DNA of 64,000 bases from Chlorocebus sabaeus (GCF_047675955.1 NC_132909.1:40103931-40167930), one strand, 5' to 3'. Positions 11,335 to 22,362 are shown, counted from the first letter of the stretch. Made by a program: numbers and translations. The notes: a model not told the origin generated them from the letters alone.

Positions 11335-12369
11335 TTACTGAATTGAGTAGCCTGGATATATGCAATCTAGCTGCCTCTGAGAGATGGCTTGTTCTATTTC
11401 CTCAATTTCCCTGTTTGCTGCAGGGGTTAAATATCTGGGATAATCTAGGGCTATATTGCCTTTTAAGATAGAAAACAGGTTTTGTAACTTATCAGTAGGA
11501 ATCCTCAAAGTGGGGTAGAGCCAGTTAATATTGACCAGTAAATTCTGATAATCATTTAATGCATGTAAATTGCTAGTATTTAGTTTAACCTTTTGAGGTT
11601 TTACTGACTGGGAAGTTAGTATGTACCCAAGATATTTCCAAAGAGAGGACATTTGTACTTTTTCAGGTGCTATGATTAAACCTCTTAACTGTATTCTTTA
11701 TGACAGAGGTAAATAAATTTAAAAGTAGCAGCTCTATTGGGACTGCTAGTAATAGATCATCCATAAAATGAATAATCTTGCAAGCAGGAAATTCTTTTCT
11801 ACTGGGGAACAAAGCTTTATTTACAGGATACTGACACATTGTAGGACTGTTCAGCATTCCTTGAGGAGGCACTTTCCAATAAAATTGACAAGCTGGCCTT
11901 TCATTACTGCCAGCTAGTATTGTAAATGCAAATTTTTCTTTGTCCTGTTCTACTAGGGGAATCATTTAAAAATAGTCTTTTAAGTCAATAATAATTGTAG
12001 GCCAATCTTGAGGAATTGCCATGGGGAAAGGGAGCCACTGCGGAAGGGGTCCCATAGGTTGCAAATTGGCATTAATAACAGGTAGGTGATGCAAAAGCCT
12101 CCATTTACCTGACGTTTTGGGGATGACAAAAATGGGTGAATTCCAAGGACTATTATTCTACATGCCCAACTTTTAATTGCTTTTCAAGTAATTCATGAGC
12201 CCTTTGTAATTTCTCTCCCTTCAGAGGCTACTGTTTTACTTAAATTGGAATTGGAGAGGGTCATGTTAGGGGTAAGAGAGAGATAGCAACAGTGGCCATT
12301 ATTAGGTCTTTTAAATTATTAAATTTTACTTAAATCTTAGCAGAGAATTATAATCTGGGATGTCACTTG
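11335..12369 (-). pseudogene. Reverse transcriptase remnant of provirus 1
   Basis: The frame at 11663-11965 carries the palm-domain text WKVPPQGMLNSPTMCQ and the catalytic box as HFMDDLL, an FMDD form of the usual YMDD. The next frame (11335-11652) continues into the thumb and connection region. Stops separate the frames, and the amino-terminal fingers region (about 11970-12369) is open only in fragments. The nested provirus interrupts the gene at 12369/12370. Confidence 0.85.
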
Positions 12370-12790
12370 TGTCATGCATGTCCATTTGAAGAGATGATCA
12401 AACAGGCTTTGTGTGAGCAATAAAGCTTTTTAATCACCTGAGTGCAGGCAGACTGAGTCTGAAAAAGGAGCCAGCAAAGTGAGATAGGGGTGGGGCAGTT
12501 TTATAGGATTTGGGTAGGTAGTGGAAAAATTACAGTCAAATGGGGCTTTTCTCTTGCAGGCAGGGACAGGGGTTAAAGGTGCTTCGTGGGGAGGTTCTGA
12601 GACGCATTGTCCAGGAGAAGGAATTTCATAAGGTCAATTGATCAATTAGGGTCAGGCAGGAATAAATCACAATGGTGGAATGTCATCAGTTAAGGCAGGA
12701 ACTAGCTATTTTCACTTCTTTTGTGGTTCTTTAGTTGCTTCAGGCCATCTGGATGTATACGTGCAGGCTTGGGCTCAGAAATCTTATATT
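12370..12790 (-). repeat. 3' LTR of the nested gammaretroviral provirus
   Basis: It starts TGTCATGCATGTCCATTTG on the plus strand and matches 17375-17791 nearly throughout. The inner end near 12780 is altered (CAGAAATCTTATATT replaces the CAGAGGCCTGACA seen in the partner LTR), so this LTR lacks its normal 5' terminus. The AATAAA-type signal is in GCAATAAAGC, read on the plus strand. Confidence 0.87.
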
Positions 12791-13640
12791 AATAAGCAAA
12801 GCAAAACAAAACAAAATAGTGGTGAAGTGTTGGGGCGGCAAAAATGTTGGGGGATGGTATGGAGAGATAACCGGTGATGTTTCCCCGGGCTGCTTCAAGC
12901 GGGGTTAGGGGTGGCGTGGGAACCTAGAGTGGGAGAGATCAAACTGAAGAAATAGTTTGGGGCAAGGGTTTATATTGTGGGGTTGTTAGGAGCATTTGTC
13001 ACATAGAATGATTGGTGATGGCCTGGGTGTGGTTTTGTGTGAATTGAGAAACTAAACGGAAGACATAAGGTCCAAATAAGAGAAGGAGAGCAACAGGTAT
13101 TAAAGGGCTAAGAATTGGGAGGACCCAGGATATCCAATTAGAGAGTGCCCAAGTGGGTTCAGTGTCATTATTTGCTTGGTTGGCGAGTTTTGGGGCTTTA
13201 TCGTTGAGTTTTTTTTTTTTTTATGTTGTCATACACCAGGCCAGATTGATTTAGGTCAAAACAATACTCTTCATTTAAAAATATACAGAGTCCTCCTTTT
13301 GCAGCAGTAAGTTGAGGCCTATTTCTATCTTCTTATATTAATAAGAACAATAAAATAGTGGTGAAGTGTTGGTGTCATGAGGGGAACAGGAAGCTGTTCG
13401 GTCCTATTTGCAAAATGATTTTTGGTAGTAAAGAAAACTAGTGTACATGTGCCTGTCCAATTAATAGGTAGACACATGTAGATGGAGGAGCAACACAGGA
13501 AGAAGAGACCTTTGTAAGGCAAAACTGGAAATGTAACGTGAAAAGATGAGAAGGAGAAAAACTGGCCATGAGGGACAGAAGTTGGAGTGCTAGCTGCTTC
13601 TTTAGTTACCTTATCAGCATAAGCTTTGCCCTGAGCAATG
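12791..13640 (-). pseudogene. env remnant of the nested provirus
   Basis: This is where env should lie between the 3' LTR and pol. Only short minus-strand frames remain, such as 13325-13522 (LPINWTGTCTLVFFTT-type text). A segment ATATTAATAAG...AATAGTGGTGAAGTGTTGG occurs twice, near 12785 and 13335, so part of this region is duplicated or rearranged. Confidence 0.55.
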
Positions 13641-14550
13641 GGATCTGATGCCTTTTGATGGCCCTTGCAGTGAATGGCCTTTGCTTTCTTGGAAGTAGAG
13701 CAGCTTTAAGAAGAGTTTTTATTAAGGAGACATTAATGATGGAGGACCCTTGTGTAGTGAGGAAACCTCTTTCTGCCCATGTAACAGTATGGTGGTGAAG
13801 GATGTGGAAGGCATACTTGGAATTGGTATAGATATTGACATGTACTCCCTTTGCAAGAATGAGGGCTCAAGTTAAGGCAATGAGTTCTGCTTGCTGAGAG
13901 GTAGTGGAAGGGAGCAGGGCTGTAGCCTCAATGATAGATGTGGAAGACACTATAGATAGCCTGCCTTCGCCAGTGATTGGCGACTGGACCTGGAAGAACT
14001 ACCATCAATAAACCAAGGGTGGTCTGGGTGGGGAACAGGAAAAAGGGAAATAGATTTTGAAAGCTGTGGGAACTGTAGAGAGTAAGTGGAGCATAGCTGT
14101 TGATTTTGAGGGCATCTAAAAGTATTAAAGCAGTGGCAGCTGCTGCATGTAGACGTGAGGGCCACCCCAGAATTGTGAGGTCAAGTTGTTTTGATAGAAA
14201 GGCAACAGGTCATGGGCCTGGCTCCTGTCTGAGGAGTCCAGCAGCACAGTCTTGTATTTCAGCTGTGTGTAAGGAAAAAGGATGGGATGAGTCAGGGAGT
14301 GCTAGTGTGGGAGCTGTCTCCAGGGCCTTTTTGAGAGAGTGAAAAGAAGAATGGGGAAAAGACTTAGGGTCTGTGGGATCAGTTAAGTGAGTTTGTAAAG
14401 TGGTTTGGTTAGGATAGTAAAACCTGGTATCTAGAGTCAGAAATATCCAACAGTGCCTAAGAAGGAAAGGAGTTGTTTGGTGGTGGGATTGGGGTCTGGG
14501 AGATTAACTGAACATGCTCTACAGGAAGGCATGTGTATGTTGATGGAAGA
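13641..14550 (-). pseudogene. RNase H / integrase-side pol remnant of the nested provirus
   Basis: The minus-strand frame at 13950-14165 reads HPDHPWFIDGSSS, the start of a gammaretroviral RNase H with its first Asp. Leftward, frames for the rest of RNase H are short. A full integrase is not visible, so pol is probably truncated before env. Confidence 0.75.
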
Positions 14551-15200
14551 TTACACTGAGATAGGTAATGCTAGGGGATGAAATTTGTGTCTTGGAGGGG
14601 GATAGTCGGTATCCCTTTGAGGAGAGATGTTGAAGAAGCAGGATAGTGTCCTGCTGGGAAGATTGGTAAGAGGGGAACAAAGAAGATCATCAAAATATTG
14701 AATAAGGTGGAAGACAGATGAGCAAAAAGAAAGCAGATCATGAGAAAGGGCCTGGCCAAAGCAGTGTGGACTCTCCGTGAAGCCTTGGGGCAGAACAGTC
14801 CAGGTGAGTTGCTGAGACTGATGGGTGTCAGGCAGGGTCAGTCCAAGTGAAAGCAAAAAGAAGCTGGGATGAAGGGTGTGAAGGAATGGTAAAGAAAGCA
14901 TCTTTGAGATCCAGAACAGAATAATGGATTGTGGAGGGAGGTATTGAGGATAGGAGAGTATATGGGTTTGGCACCATGGGGTGGATAGGCAAGAAAATTT
15001 GGTTGATAAGGTGAAGATCCTGGACCAGCCTGTAAGACTCGTCTGGTTTTTGGACACGTAGGATAGGAGAGTTGTAGGGAAAGTTTGTAGGCTTTAAAAG
15101 GCTGTGCTGTAACAGGCAAGTGGTAACAGGATTTAGTCCCCTTAAAGCCTGTTGTGGGATGGGATATTGGCATTAAGCAGGGTAAGTGTGATTAGGTTTT
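14551..15200 (-). pseudogene. Reverse transcriptase remnant of the nested provirus
   Basis: The frame at 14551-15057 (168 residues) contains the LPQGFTESPHCFGQALSHDL palm motif and the catalytic box as QYFDDLL near 14690, both of gammaretroviral type. An overlapping frame at 14838-15173 carries the upstream fingers region (ARG-poor, VTAQPFKAYKL), showing a frameshift between them. The catalytic Asp pair is still readable, but no full-length protein is possible. Confidence 0.85.
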
Positions 15201-15660
15201 AATGGGATGGTAAGGGGTGCATGATCGATCACCAAGGAGGGAGTAGAGGTATCCCATACTTGTGGATTAAGGTAGGGAGACACAAGGGGAGGATGTGAAG
15301 GAGGCTTTGAACTGGGGAAAAGAGCGGCAATGAGGTGTGGCTGTAGCCCAGGAATAATCAGGGAAGCAGATAATTTAGTTAAAATGTCTCAACCTAATAA
15401 GGGAGCTGAGCAGGTGGGGATAACTAAAAAGGAGTGTATAAAAGAATGCCCAAGTTGGTACAAGAGTTGGGGAGCTTAAAGAAGTTTAGAAGCCTGGTCA
15501 TCAATACCCACAACAGTTATGGAGGCAAGGGAAACAGGCTCTTGGTTGTGGAGTGGTAGCCTCTGTATTGATTAAGAAGGAGACGGACTTACTCTTCACT
15601 GTAAGTTGTTACTCAAAAGCGTTTGTGATGGTCCAGGAGGCTGCTGAGGCGATTGAGCAG
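15201..15660 (-). pseudogene. Protease-region remnant of the nested provirus
   Basis: It lies between the gag zinc-finger segment and reverse transcriptase, where protease belongs. I see no intact catalytic Asp-Ser/Thr-Gly in an open frame, so the assignment is by position only. Confidence 0.45.
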
Positions 15661-17340
15661 CGTCAGTCTTCAGCCGCTAAGCCAAGAAGATCTGGGAAGG
15701 AGTCAGTCAGAGAGCCTTGGGCTCGAATTCCAGGGGCTCTGGGAGCAGTTGCCAGGCAAGTTGGACAGTCCAATTTCCAGTGAGGTCCTGCACAGATGGG
15801 ACATGGCTTAGGAGGAATCCTGGACTGCGGGCATTCCTTGGCCCAGTGGCCAGATTTCTGGCAATTGAAGCAAGATCCTGAGGGAGGAGGTCCTGGAGGA
15901 ATATCTGGCCCCTGCAGTTTAGGCATTTTGAAGTTCTTGTGTGCTGGAGATGTGGCTGGGGTTTCTCTCACAACAGAGGCAAGTAATTGCAACTCAGAAA
16001 TACATCACTGCTTGGCTGTCTCTTCTCTATTCCTGTACACCTTGAAGGCACAGTTAATTAAGTCCTGTTGTGGGGTTTAAGGACCAGAATCTAATTTTGG
16101 GGGCTTTTAAAAATGTTGGGAGTGGATTGGGTAATAAAATGCATATTGAGAATAAGATGGCCTTCTGGCCCCTCTGGGTCTAGGGCCGTAAAGCATCTAA
16201 GTGTTGTTGCCAAACGGGCCATGGACTGGGCTGGGTTTTTATATTTGATGAAAAAGAGCCTAAATTCTAACTGATTTGGGAGAGGTCGTATAAAGAAAAA
16301 GGAACATTAACCTTGACTATGCCTTTAGCTCCAGCCACCTCTTTGAGAGGCAGGTGGGGGAGGACTAGTTGTGGAATGAAGTCATAAGCTGGACCAAGTG
16401 TGAGAAGAGGAGGTGATAGAAGGATTATAGGGTGGGAGAGTGGAGGCTGAGGAAGAATTGGGACCTGACTCGTCCTGATGAGGAGGAGCCTGGAGAGGAG
16501 GGGAGAGGTCAGATGGGTCCTTAGAAAAGGAAGATTTAAAGGACTCAGAACTTGGGGTGGAGACTGAAGGAACAGTCAGAAGAGAAAGAAGAAAGATTTG
16601 GGATGAGTCACATTGGAAACAGAGACTGGGGAGAGACTGATGTGTGAAAGAATGCCTGGACGTCAGGCACCTCAGACCATTTGCCCATTTTTGACAAAAA
16701 TCATCCAGGTCTTGTAAGATGGAGAAATCAAAAGTGCCATTTGATTTTTAGGTTTTAGGTCAGGTGTGAGTTGAAAAGATTTTAAGTTCTTGAGAACAGA
16801 GGCTGAGGGAGAAGAGGAGGAATGGAGGGTGGAAGTTTGCCCACAGTGAAATTTGAAGAGAAGGGTAGAGATGCGGAGAAGGGGATGGGGTGAGCAGCCC
16901 TGGGCTGTAATGTGGGTGAGCAGCCAAAGCAGGCATCTCTGCAGTTGTCTTGCCACCAAGGGAATGTGGGTGAATGACCAAGGTAGATATCCCTGCAATG
17001 ATCAGACACCAATGGAATGTGGGTGAATAATCAGGTCAGATATCCCCATTATGATCAGACACCAAGGGAAGACTGTCTTCCTGAGTCCATGACCAGTGCC
17101 AGAGTTTTGGGTTCATGGATAAAATGTGTCTCCTTTGTCTCTACTAGAGATGAAAAAGAACTGGAATTGGAAGGACAAGGAGATTGAAGGGTAGTGAGAG
17201 AGGCTGGAGAAGAGAGTGAAAAGAATGCTTACTCAATTTGAAATTGGTGAGATGTTCCTTGGGCTGGTTGGACTGAGGACCCAAGGCCATAGGTGGATCT
17301 CCTCATGGAGTGAGGGTGAGGACATGGGACCAGTCTCCCA
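15661..17340 (-). pseudogene. gag remnant of the nested provirus, two Cys-His boxes
   Basis: The frame at 15663-15992 encodes a nucleocapsid-like segment with CFNCQKSGHWAKEC (C-X2-C-X4-H-X4-C) followed by CPICAGPHWKLDC (C-X2-C-X3-H-X4-C). Rightward, matrix and capsid sequence is split over short frames such as 16672-16998. The region is rich in Pro and Ser and full of frameshifts. Confidence 0.82.
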
Positions 17341-17353
17341 AAGGAGTCCTCTG

Positions 17354-17372
17354 TCCCGGGTCTTTATCACCA
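17354..17372 (-). promoter_or_regulatory. Primer-binding site of the nested provirus (Phe-like)
   Basis: The minus strand next to the 5' LTR reads TGGTGATAAAGACCCGGGA. Its ends, TGGTG and CCCGGGA, match the complement of the tRNA-Phe 3' end, with a changed middle. Confidence 0.65.
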
Positions 17373-17374
17373 AA

Positions 17375-17791
17375 TGTCATGCACGTCCATGTGAAGAGAT
17401 GACCAAACAGGCTTTGTGTAAGCAATAAAGTTTTTAATACCTGGGTGCAGGCAGACTGAGTCTGAAAAGGGAGTCAGCAAAGGGAGATAGGGGTGGGGTA
17501 GTTTTATAGGATTAGGGTAGGTAGTGGAAAATTACAGTCAAAGGTAGTTTTTCTCTTGCAGGCAGAGGCGGGGGTTACAAGGTGCTTAATGGGGAGATTC
17601 TGAGACTCATTGTCCAGGAGGAGGAATTTCACAAGGTCGGTTGACCAGTTAGGGTGGGGCAGGAACAAACCACAATGGTGGAATGTCATTAGCTAAGGCA
17701 GGAATTGGCTATTTTCACTTCTTTTGTGGTTCTTTAGTTGCTTCAGGCCATCTGGATGTATACGTGCAGGCTTGGGCTCAGAGGCCTGACA
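17375..17791 (-). repeat. 5' LTR of the nested gammaretroviral provirus
   Basis: It runs from TGTCATGCACGTCCATGTG to GCTCAGAGGCCTGACA. It matches 12370-12780 with scattered substitutions. On the minus strand it contains a CTATAAAAC TATA-like box and a polyadenylation region. Confidence 0.9.
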
Positions 17792-19156
17792 GCTTGTATA
17801 CAAGGAACACATGAAGTAAATGTGGGCTGCCCGCAGAGTTGGAGGGCAGCAGCATGGGTCCTGGGGTGGCTGTCGTGTTGTGCTTGCCTAGGTGCCACTT
17901 TTTGCCTGTGCCGCTTTTCACTTATGCTGCTCCCTTCCCCCACCGCCAGGCTGGTGCTGGCTCAGTGAACCTTCCCGCACATGCCTTCCACCCCTCCTTA
18001 GCAGGCTAGCTCTGGAACACTGGTCCTGGCTCCCCATCCCCACCACCACCACCACACAGGCTGAATTTGGGGGAGCATTTGCTGGCTCAGTGTCTGCGAG
18101 CTTCCCTGCTGCTGAACATTTTCTTCTGCCCACTGCTTCCTTGGCTGCACAGCTCTGGCCTCTAATGCCTTTTCTCAACTCTTTTTTGAGACAGAGTCTC
18201 GCTCTGTCACCAGGCTGGGCCAGGTTGAACTGCAGCGGTGCAATCTGGTTCACTGCAACCTGTGCCTCCCAGGTTCAAGTGATTCTGCTGCCTCAGCCTC
18301 CTGAGTAGCTGGGATTACAGGCGTGAACCACCACTCCCAGCTAATTTTTGTATTTTTAGTAGAGACAGGGTTTCATCATGTTGGCCAGGATGGTCTCGAT
18401 CTCTTGATCTCATGATCTGCCTGCCTCCCCAAATGCTGGGATTACAGGTGTAAGCCACTGTGCCTGGCCTCTCAACTCTTTATGTAACTGATTGCCTCAT
18501 TGATTTTGCATTAGTGGGCAGACTAAGTGCTCCCGTTCTAATACTAATTGCTTAAGACAGGGTTGCATTGCTGTAGTGTATCCCTCATCTTTTTTCCTAT
18601 TTATTTGAGGAGGAGGCTTAGGCAAAACCTCTGTTTCTTCTTTGTTATTTCAGCCCAGTGATATCGGGGCTGAGGGAGAAGGAGGTGGTGAGGCAGGTGA
18701 CAATTCCTCCTTTTTCCCCTTTTTAGGCTCTTCTGTGTATAAGGGGACCAAGGCCACCCTCACTAGAGCCCATAGTGTTAAAGATGATACTGGGACCTGT
18801 TGCCCTTGCACATGGTTTTGCTTAAGATTTCTCACCACTGGTTCCCAGAGCTGTACGTCTAGCGTGCCTTCTTTTGGGAATCATGGGTTATGAGTTGCAA
18901 CAGTTTGCGTTGGGTCCCTTAATTGAGCTTTCAAAACTGAGGCTCCACTAGCTTTAAGCAACTATTTCAATACTTTTATATACTATTTCTGTTGAGCTGG
19001 TAACTGTTGTCCCTTGATGAAACCTCTGCTTGAACAATCCCTGCCGAACTTGGAAATCCTGTGTGGTCACCAATGGCTTACTGATTACTTACTGACTGTG
19101 CAGTTCCTTTTTTACCATTGTTCGGGGGTCTGTTGTGCTCCCTGCACAGCATTCCT
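17792..19156 (-). pseudogene. 5' internal part of provirus 1: gag-like remnant with an odd GC-rich stretch
   Basis: From about 18640 to 18840 a minus-strand frame (PLYTEEPKKGKKEELSPASP) fits a proline- and lysine-rich gag segment. The stretch 17792-18172 is GC-rich with CCACCACCACC and does not look like gag. It could be foreign or simply unrecognised. An Alu (18183-18472) separates the two. Protease and most of gag are missing. Confidence 0.55.
18183..18472 (-). mobile_element. Alu inside provirus 1, reverse orientation
   Basis: Flanked by TCTCAACTCTTT on both sides, a clear target duplication. It runs TTTTTTGAGACAGAGTCTCGC to TGTAAGCCACTGTGCCTGGCC. Confidence 0.95.
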
Positions 19157-19170
19157 TACATGGGGCACCA
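19153..19170 (-). promoter_or_regulatory. Primer-binding region of provirus 1
   Basis: Two bases from the 5' LTR the minus strand reads TGGTGCCCCATGTAAGGA. Provirus 3 has TGGTGACCCATATAAGAA at the same place, which supports a shared primer site. A match to the Lys primer site is only partial. Confidence 0.55.
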
Positions 19171-19172
19171 GC

Positions 19173-19637
19173 TGTGGGGGTCTGTCCTGCAGACTCTGAC
19201 CCAATGACAGATGAATAACGCACACCGACACAGATATTGTGCTTGTCAGACGGGCCACTTACAGACTTCAAGGAGAGTGCTGTAAAGAGTTGCAGCCACG
19301 GCCCTGACTCACTGGCCCTGCTGGCATTTATTCAGCACACATTAAATGACAAAGACTTTGAGTCAACACCATTAGAGGGTAATCAACCCAGTTGCCTTCC
19401 CTCTAAAGGAGCCATCCTGCCCACGAACTATCAAAGGTGAGTTTTAGGACTACATGAGTGAACAAGTTATTTAGGTAAACTACTCTACATTCCTATGTAT
19501 CTATGCTCTAAACTTTTAAGAGAATTCAGCTGCCTCCAGCCAAACACTTTATGCAAATCCCCAGGCCTTCCACCAGGGTTTGTGTTTATTTCCTGTAATT
19601 TTACAATTTCTCTCACCATCCTGACTCAACCCCCACA
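19173..19637 (-). repeat. 5' LTR of provirus 1
   Basis: It starts TGTGGGGGTCTGTCCTGCAG and ends ACTCAACCCCCACA on the plus strand. It is about 37 bp shorter than the 3' LTR because of small deletions, for example where the partner has CTGACTGAGGGGCTAGG. Confidence 0.9.
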
Positions 19638-19768
19638 TAGTTTTAGTTAGAGATAGGGTTTTACCATGTTGGCCAGGCTGGTCTCGAACTCCTGACCTCA
19701 GGTTATCCACTCACCTCCGCCTCCCAAAGTGCTGGGATTACAGTCTTGAGCCACTACTCCTGGCTGAC
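19638..19768 (-). mobile_element. Alu, head-side half (split by provirus 1)
   Basis: TAGTTTTAGTTAGAGATAGGG continues the Alu broken off at 8712 and ends GAGCCACTACTCCTGGC, after which an A unit resumes. Confidence 0.92.
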
Positions 19769-20160
19769 ATATTTTTTGACTCAGCACCTAGGTGATGTGA
19801 CTCTTCTCCACTGCTTGGGCTCTCAAGATGGTATTGTAATGTGTCACTGTGCATGACACCTAGGTGATGATACTCTCTTCTGCTGCCTGGGCCCTGCATA
19901 AATTGCATATTTTGACATATCACTGGGTTCAACAAATAGCTGATGCAACTGTCCTGCATTTTCTCTGCACATGGGACTATTAGAACATATATGTTCATTC
20001 ATCACCTATGTGATGTGACTCCTCTTCTCCCTGGTCCCCGCCAAAAGACAAGATGTGACATATCACTGGAACAAGAACTTAGGTCATGTGACTCTTCTGT
20101 TCTGCCTGAGAACTGCATATCGGGTACTGTGACATTTCACTGAGCCGGACTCCTAAAATG
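19769..20160 (+). repeat. A segment 4
   Basis: Five to six 72-bp units directly after the split Alu. CACCTAGGTGATG appears intact near 19787 and 19858. Confidence 0.88.
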
Positions 20161-20217
20161 GGAGGCTCTTACCTCAATCCTGGTTAGGGCTGCAAATCAG
20201 GTTAGATCATATTTTGT

Positions 20218-20522
20218 TTCTTTTTTCTTTTTTTTCCTTTGAGACAGAGTCTTGCTGTGTCACCCAAGCTGGAGTGCAGTGGTGCAATCTCAGCTCACTG
20301 CAACCTCCACCTCACAGGTTCAAGCAATTCTCCTGGCTCAGCCTCCTGAGTAGCTAGGACTACAAGCACGTGCCCCCACACATGGCTAATATTTTATATT
20401 AGCAGTAAAGATGTGGTTTCACCACGTTAGTCAGGATGGTCTCAATCTCCTGACCTCATGATCTCTCTGCCTTGGCCTCCTAAAGTGCTGGGATTACAGG
20501 CATGAGCCACTGTGCCTGGCCT
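20218..20522 (-). mobile_element. Alu, full-length, reverse orientation
   Basis: Runs from TTTTTTTTCCTTTGAGACAGAG to GAGCCACTGTGCCTGGCC inside the left part of B block 2. The flanks GATCATATTTTGTTTC and GATCATGTTTCTTG suggest a target duplication. Confidence 0.93.
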
Positions 20523-20687
20523 AAAGATCATGTTTCTTGTAAGCACATTCTGCCAATTTTTAGAATTGTCACCCTCACACATAGACAGAGCCCACTGATG
20601 AGATCATGATTCGCACATGCAGATCCAGTCCACTGTTGAAATTGTAACTATCATATCTGAACATCTGGTCAGTTGAGATGCCAACAC

Positions 20688-20720
<33 letters not shown>

Positions 20721-21005
20721 AACGTGGAGTTTCCCTCTTGTTGCCCAGGCTGGAGTGCAATGGTGTGATCTCCGCTCACTGCAACCTCCTCCTCCCACAT
20801 TCAAGCAATTCTCCTGTCTCGAGTAGGTGGGATTACAGGCATGTGCCACCACACCTGGATAATTTTATTTTATTTTGTGTACTTTTAATAGAGGCGGGGT
20901 TTCTCCCGATTGGTCAGGTTGGTCTTGATCTCCCGACCTTGGGTGATCCGCCTGCCTCAGCCTCCCAAACTCTTGGGATTACAAGTGTGAGCCACCATGC
21001 CCAGG
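20688..21005 (-). mobile_element. Alu, full-length, reverse orientation, long poly(T)
   Basis: Starts with about 24 T, contains CTCTTGTTGCCCAGGCTGGAG and ends GTGTGAGCCACCATGCCCAGG. Flanks GAGATGCCAACAC and GAGATGCCGGC mark the duplicated site in B block 2. Confidence 0.93.
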
Positions 21006-21689
21006 TGAGATGCCGGCTCATTTCTAAACCCATCTCACTGGGAGATGAGGACTCTCCTGTCCGTACCTAGGCAATTTGAGAGATGTTGACTCTCATAGTT
21101 AGATTTAGGACCAAATAAGATTATGGATCCATAGAAGTACAAAGGTCTCAGAGCAGATTGCAACTCTCCTGCATACCATATAAAGCACCCAGGTAGTACA
21201 GAGAGTGTCCTGGCACGGCTGAGCACACAGGTGAGATTGCGACACTCATATTCACACCCAGTTAATAGCAAAGATTGTTATTCTCTTAAATGAATACCAC
21301 CCACTTTTGAGGTTCTGACTCTTACTTTTGGAGGCAGTTGAATGTTGGAAAATTGACTCTTGGATTCTTTCCACAGTTGAGTTGGTGACTCTTTAACCAA
21401 GATTCAGTGAACCTTTGTGTCTGTAACTTTAAGGCACAGAGTTTGCAAGAGAAATTGAGGCTCATGCACAAATCCAGTCCACTATTGAGACTGTGACTCC
21501 TGTATTTAGATCCAAAATGCAGGAGGTGTTGACTCTCATCCCTTCACTCAGGACATGTGTGTTGTTGTTAATGTCATCACAGGACCTTCCTACGGGTGTG
21601 ATTGAGACATACACCTTGGCCCAGCATCTGAATGATTTGACTTTCTTGCCTGGGCCCAACTCACAGTGACATATCACTGGAACCAGACT

Positions 21690-22054
21690 CTATTCTGCCT
21701 TGATAAAGCCCACAGGGGTCATTGTGACATATTGCTGAACCTTGCACCCAGGTAATATGAGTCTCCTCTTTGGCCTTGGGGCTGCCTACATGTCCATTGT
21801 GACATATTGCTGGGCCTCACACTTTAGTTTTGTGACTCTCATGCTTGTGCCCTACCTACATAGGCCATTGTGACATATTGTTAAGTCCATCAGCCAGGTG
21901 AGGTAATGCTTCGTCCTGGACCTGTCTACAGAGAACATTGTAATATATATCTTCTCAATCACCCTGGAATTGTGACTTACTTTTCCTGCCTGTTCCCTAA
22001 TCACTCAGGGTATTGGGACATATTGTTGGGCCTAGCATCTCGCTGATATGACAC
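21690..22054 (+). repeat. A segment 5
   Basis: Five 72-bp units between B block 2 and an Alu. They are more degraded than segment 3 but keep GTGACATATTGCTGGGCC. Confidence 0.85.
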
Positions 22055-22362
22055 TTTTCTTTCCTTTTTTTTCCTTTTTGACAGAGTCTCACTCTTCTTG
22101 CCCATGCTGGAGTGCAATGGTGCGATCTTGGCTCACCACAACCTCTGCCTCCCAGGTTCAAGTGATTTTCCTACCTCAGCCTCCTGATTAGCTGGAATTA
22201 GAGGCATGTGCCACCATGCCCAAATAATTTTGTATTTCTAGTAGAGACATGGTTTCTCCATGTTGATCAGGCTGGTTTTGAACTCCCAACCTTAGGTGAT
22301 CTGCCTGCCTCGGCCTCTCAAAGTGCTGGGATTACAGGCCTGAGCCATTGCGCCTGGCTGAC
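22055..22362 (-). mobile_element. Alu, full-length, reverse orientation
   Basis: A TTCCTTTTTTTTCC tail, TTTTTGACAGAGTCTCACTC, and an end at GAGCCATTGCGCCTGGC. GACACTTTTCTTT on both sides is the target duplication. Confidence 0.95.

Larger units (their letters stand above)
12370..17791 (-). mobile_element. Provirus nested in provirus 1: gammaretrovirus-like (HERV-F/H group)
   Basis: Two LTRs of about 410 bp flank gag, pol and env remnants on the minus strand. Right flank GCTTG and left flank ACTTG suggest a 5-bp target duplication. Next to the 5' LTR the minus strand reads TGGTGATAAAGACCCGGGA, close to a tRNA-Phe primer site, which favours a HERV-F type over HERV-H (tRNA-His). The LTR ends, TGTCAGGCCTCTGAGCCCAA-like on the minus strand, resemble the LTR7 group. 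Coding parts are heavily interrupted. Because it cuts provirus 1, it is the younger of the two. Confidence 0.85.
8713..19637 (-). mobile_element. Provirus 1: betaretrovirus-like (HERV-K class), degenerate
   Basis: Two LTRs of about 0.5 kb in the same orientation bound an internal region read on the minus strand. From the 5' side (right): primer-site region, a gag-like proline-rich remnant, an Alu, then (beyond a nested gammaretroviral provirus) reverse transcriptase, RNase H, integrase end and a short env-like stub, followed by a polypurine tract (AAAAAGGGGGAG) next to the 3' LTR. Every coding segment is broken by stops and frameshifts. The LTRs differ at very roughly one base in twelve by eye, so the insertion is old. 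The LTR style and PPT resemble the HERV-K14-like group, but the subfamily is an inference. Confidence 0.88.
20161..21690 (+). repeat. B block 2, with two Alu insertions
   Basis: The B landmarks follow in order: GTCACCCTCACACATAGACAGAGCCCACTG, CAGTCCACTGTTG, ATTTCTAAACCCATCTC, GAGAGATGTTGACTCTC, ACAGAGAGTGTCC and GACCTTCCTACGGGTGTGATTG. The first bases are truncated as in B block 1. Removing the Alus leaves about 0.9 kb. Confidence 0.85.

Noticed and set aside
17743..18308. Overlapping open frames of 111-138 codons on both strands
   Set aside because: They combine a GC-rich segment with the start of an Alu; no motif supports coding.
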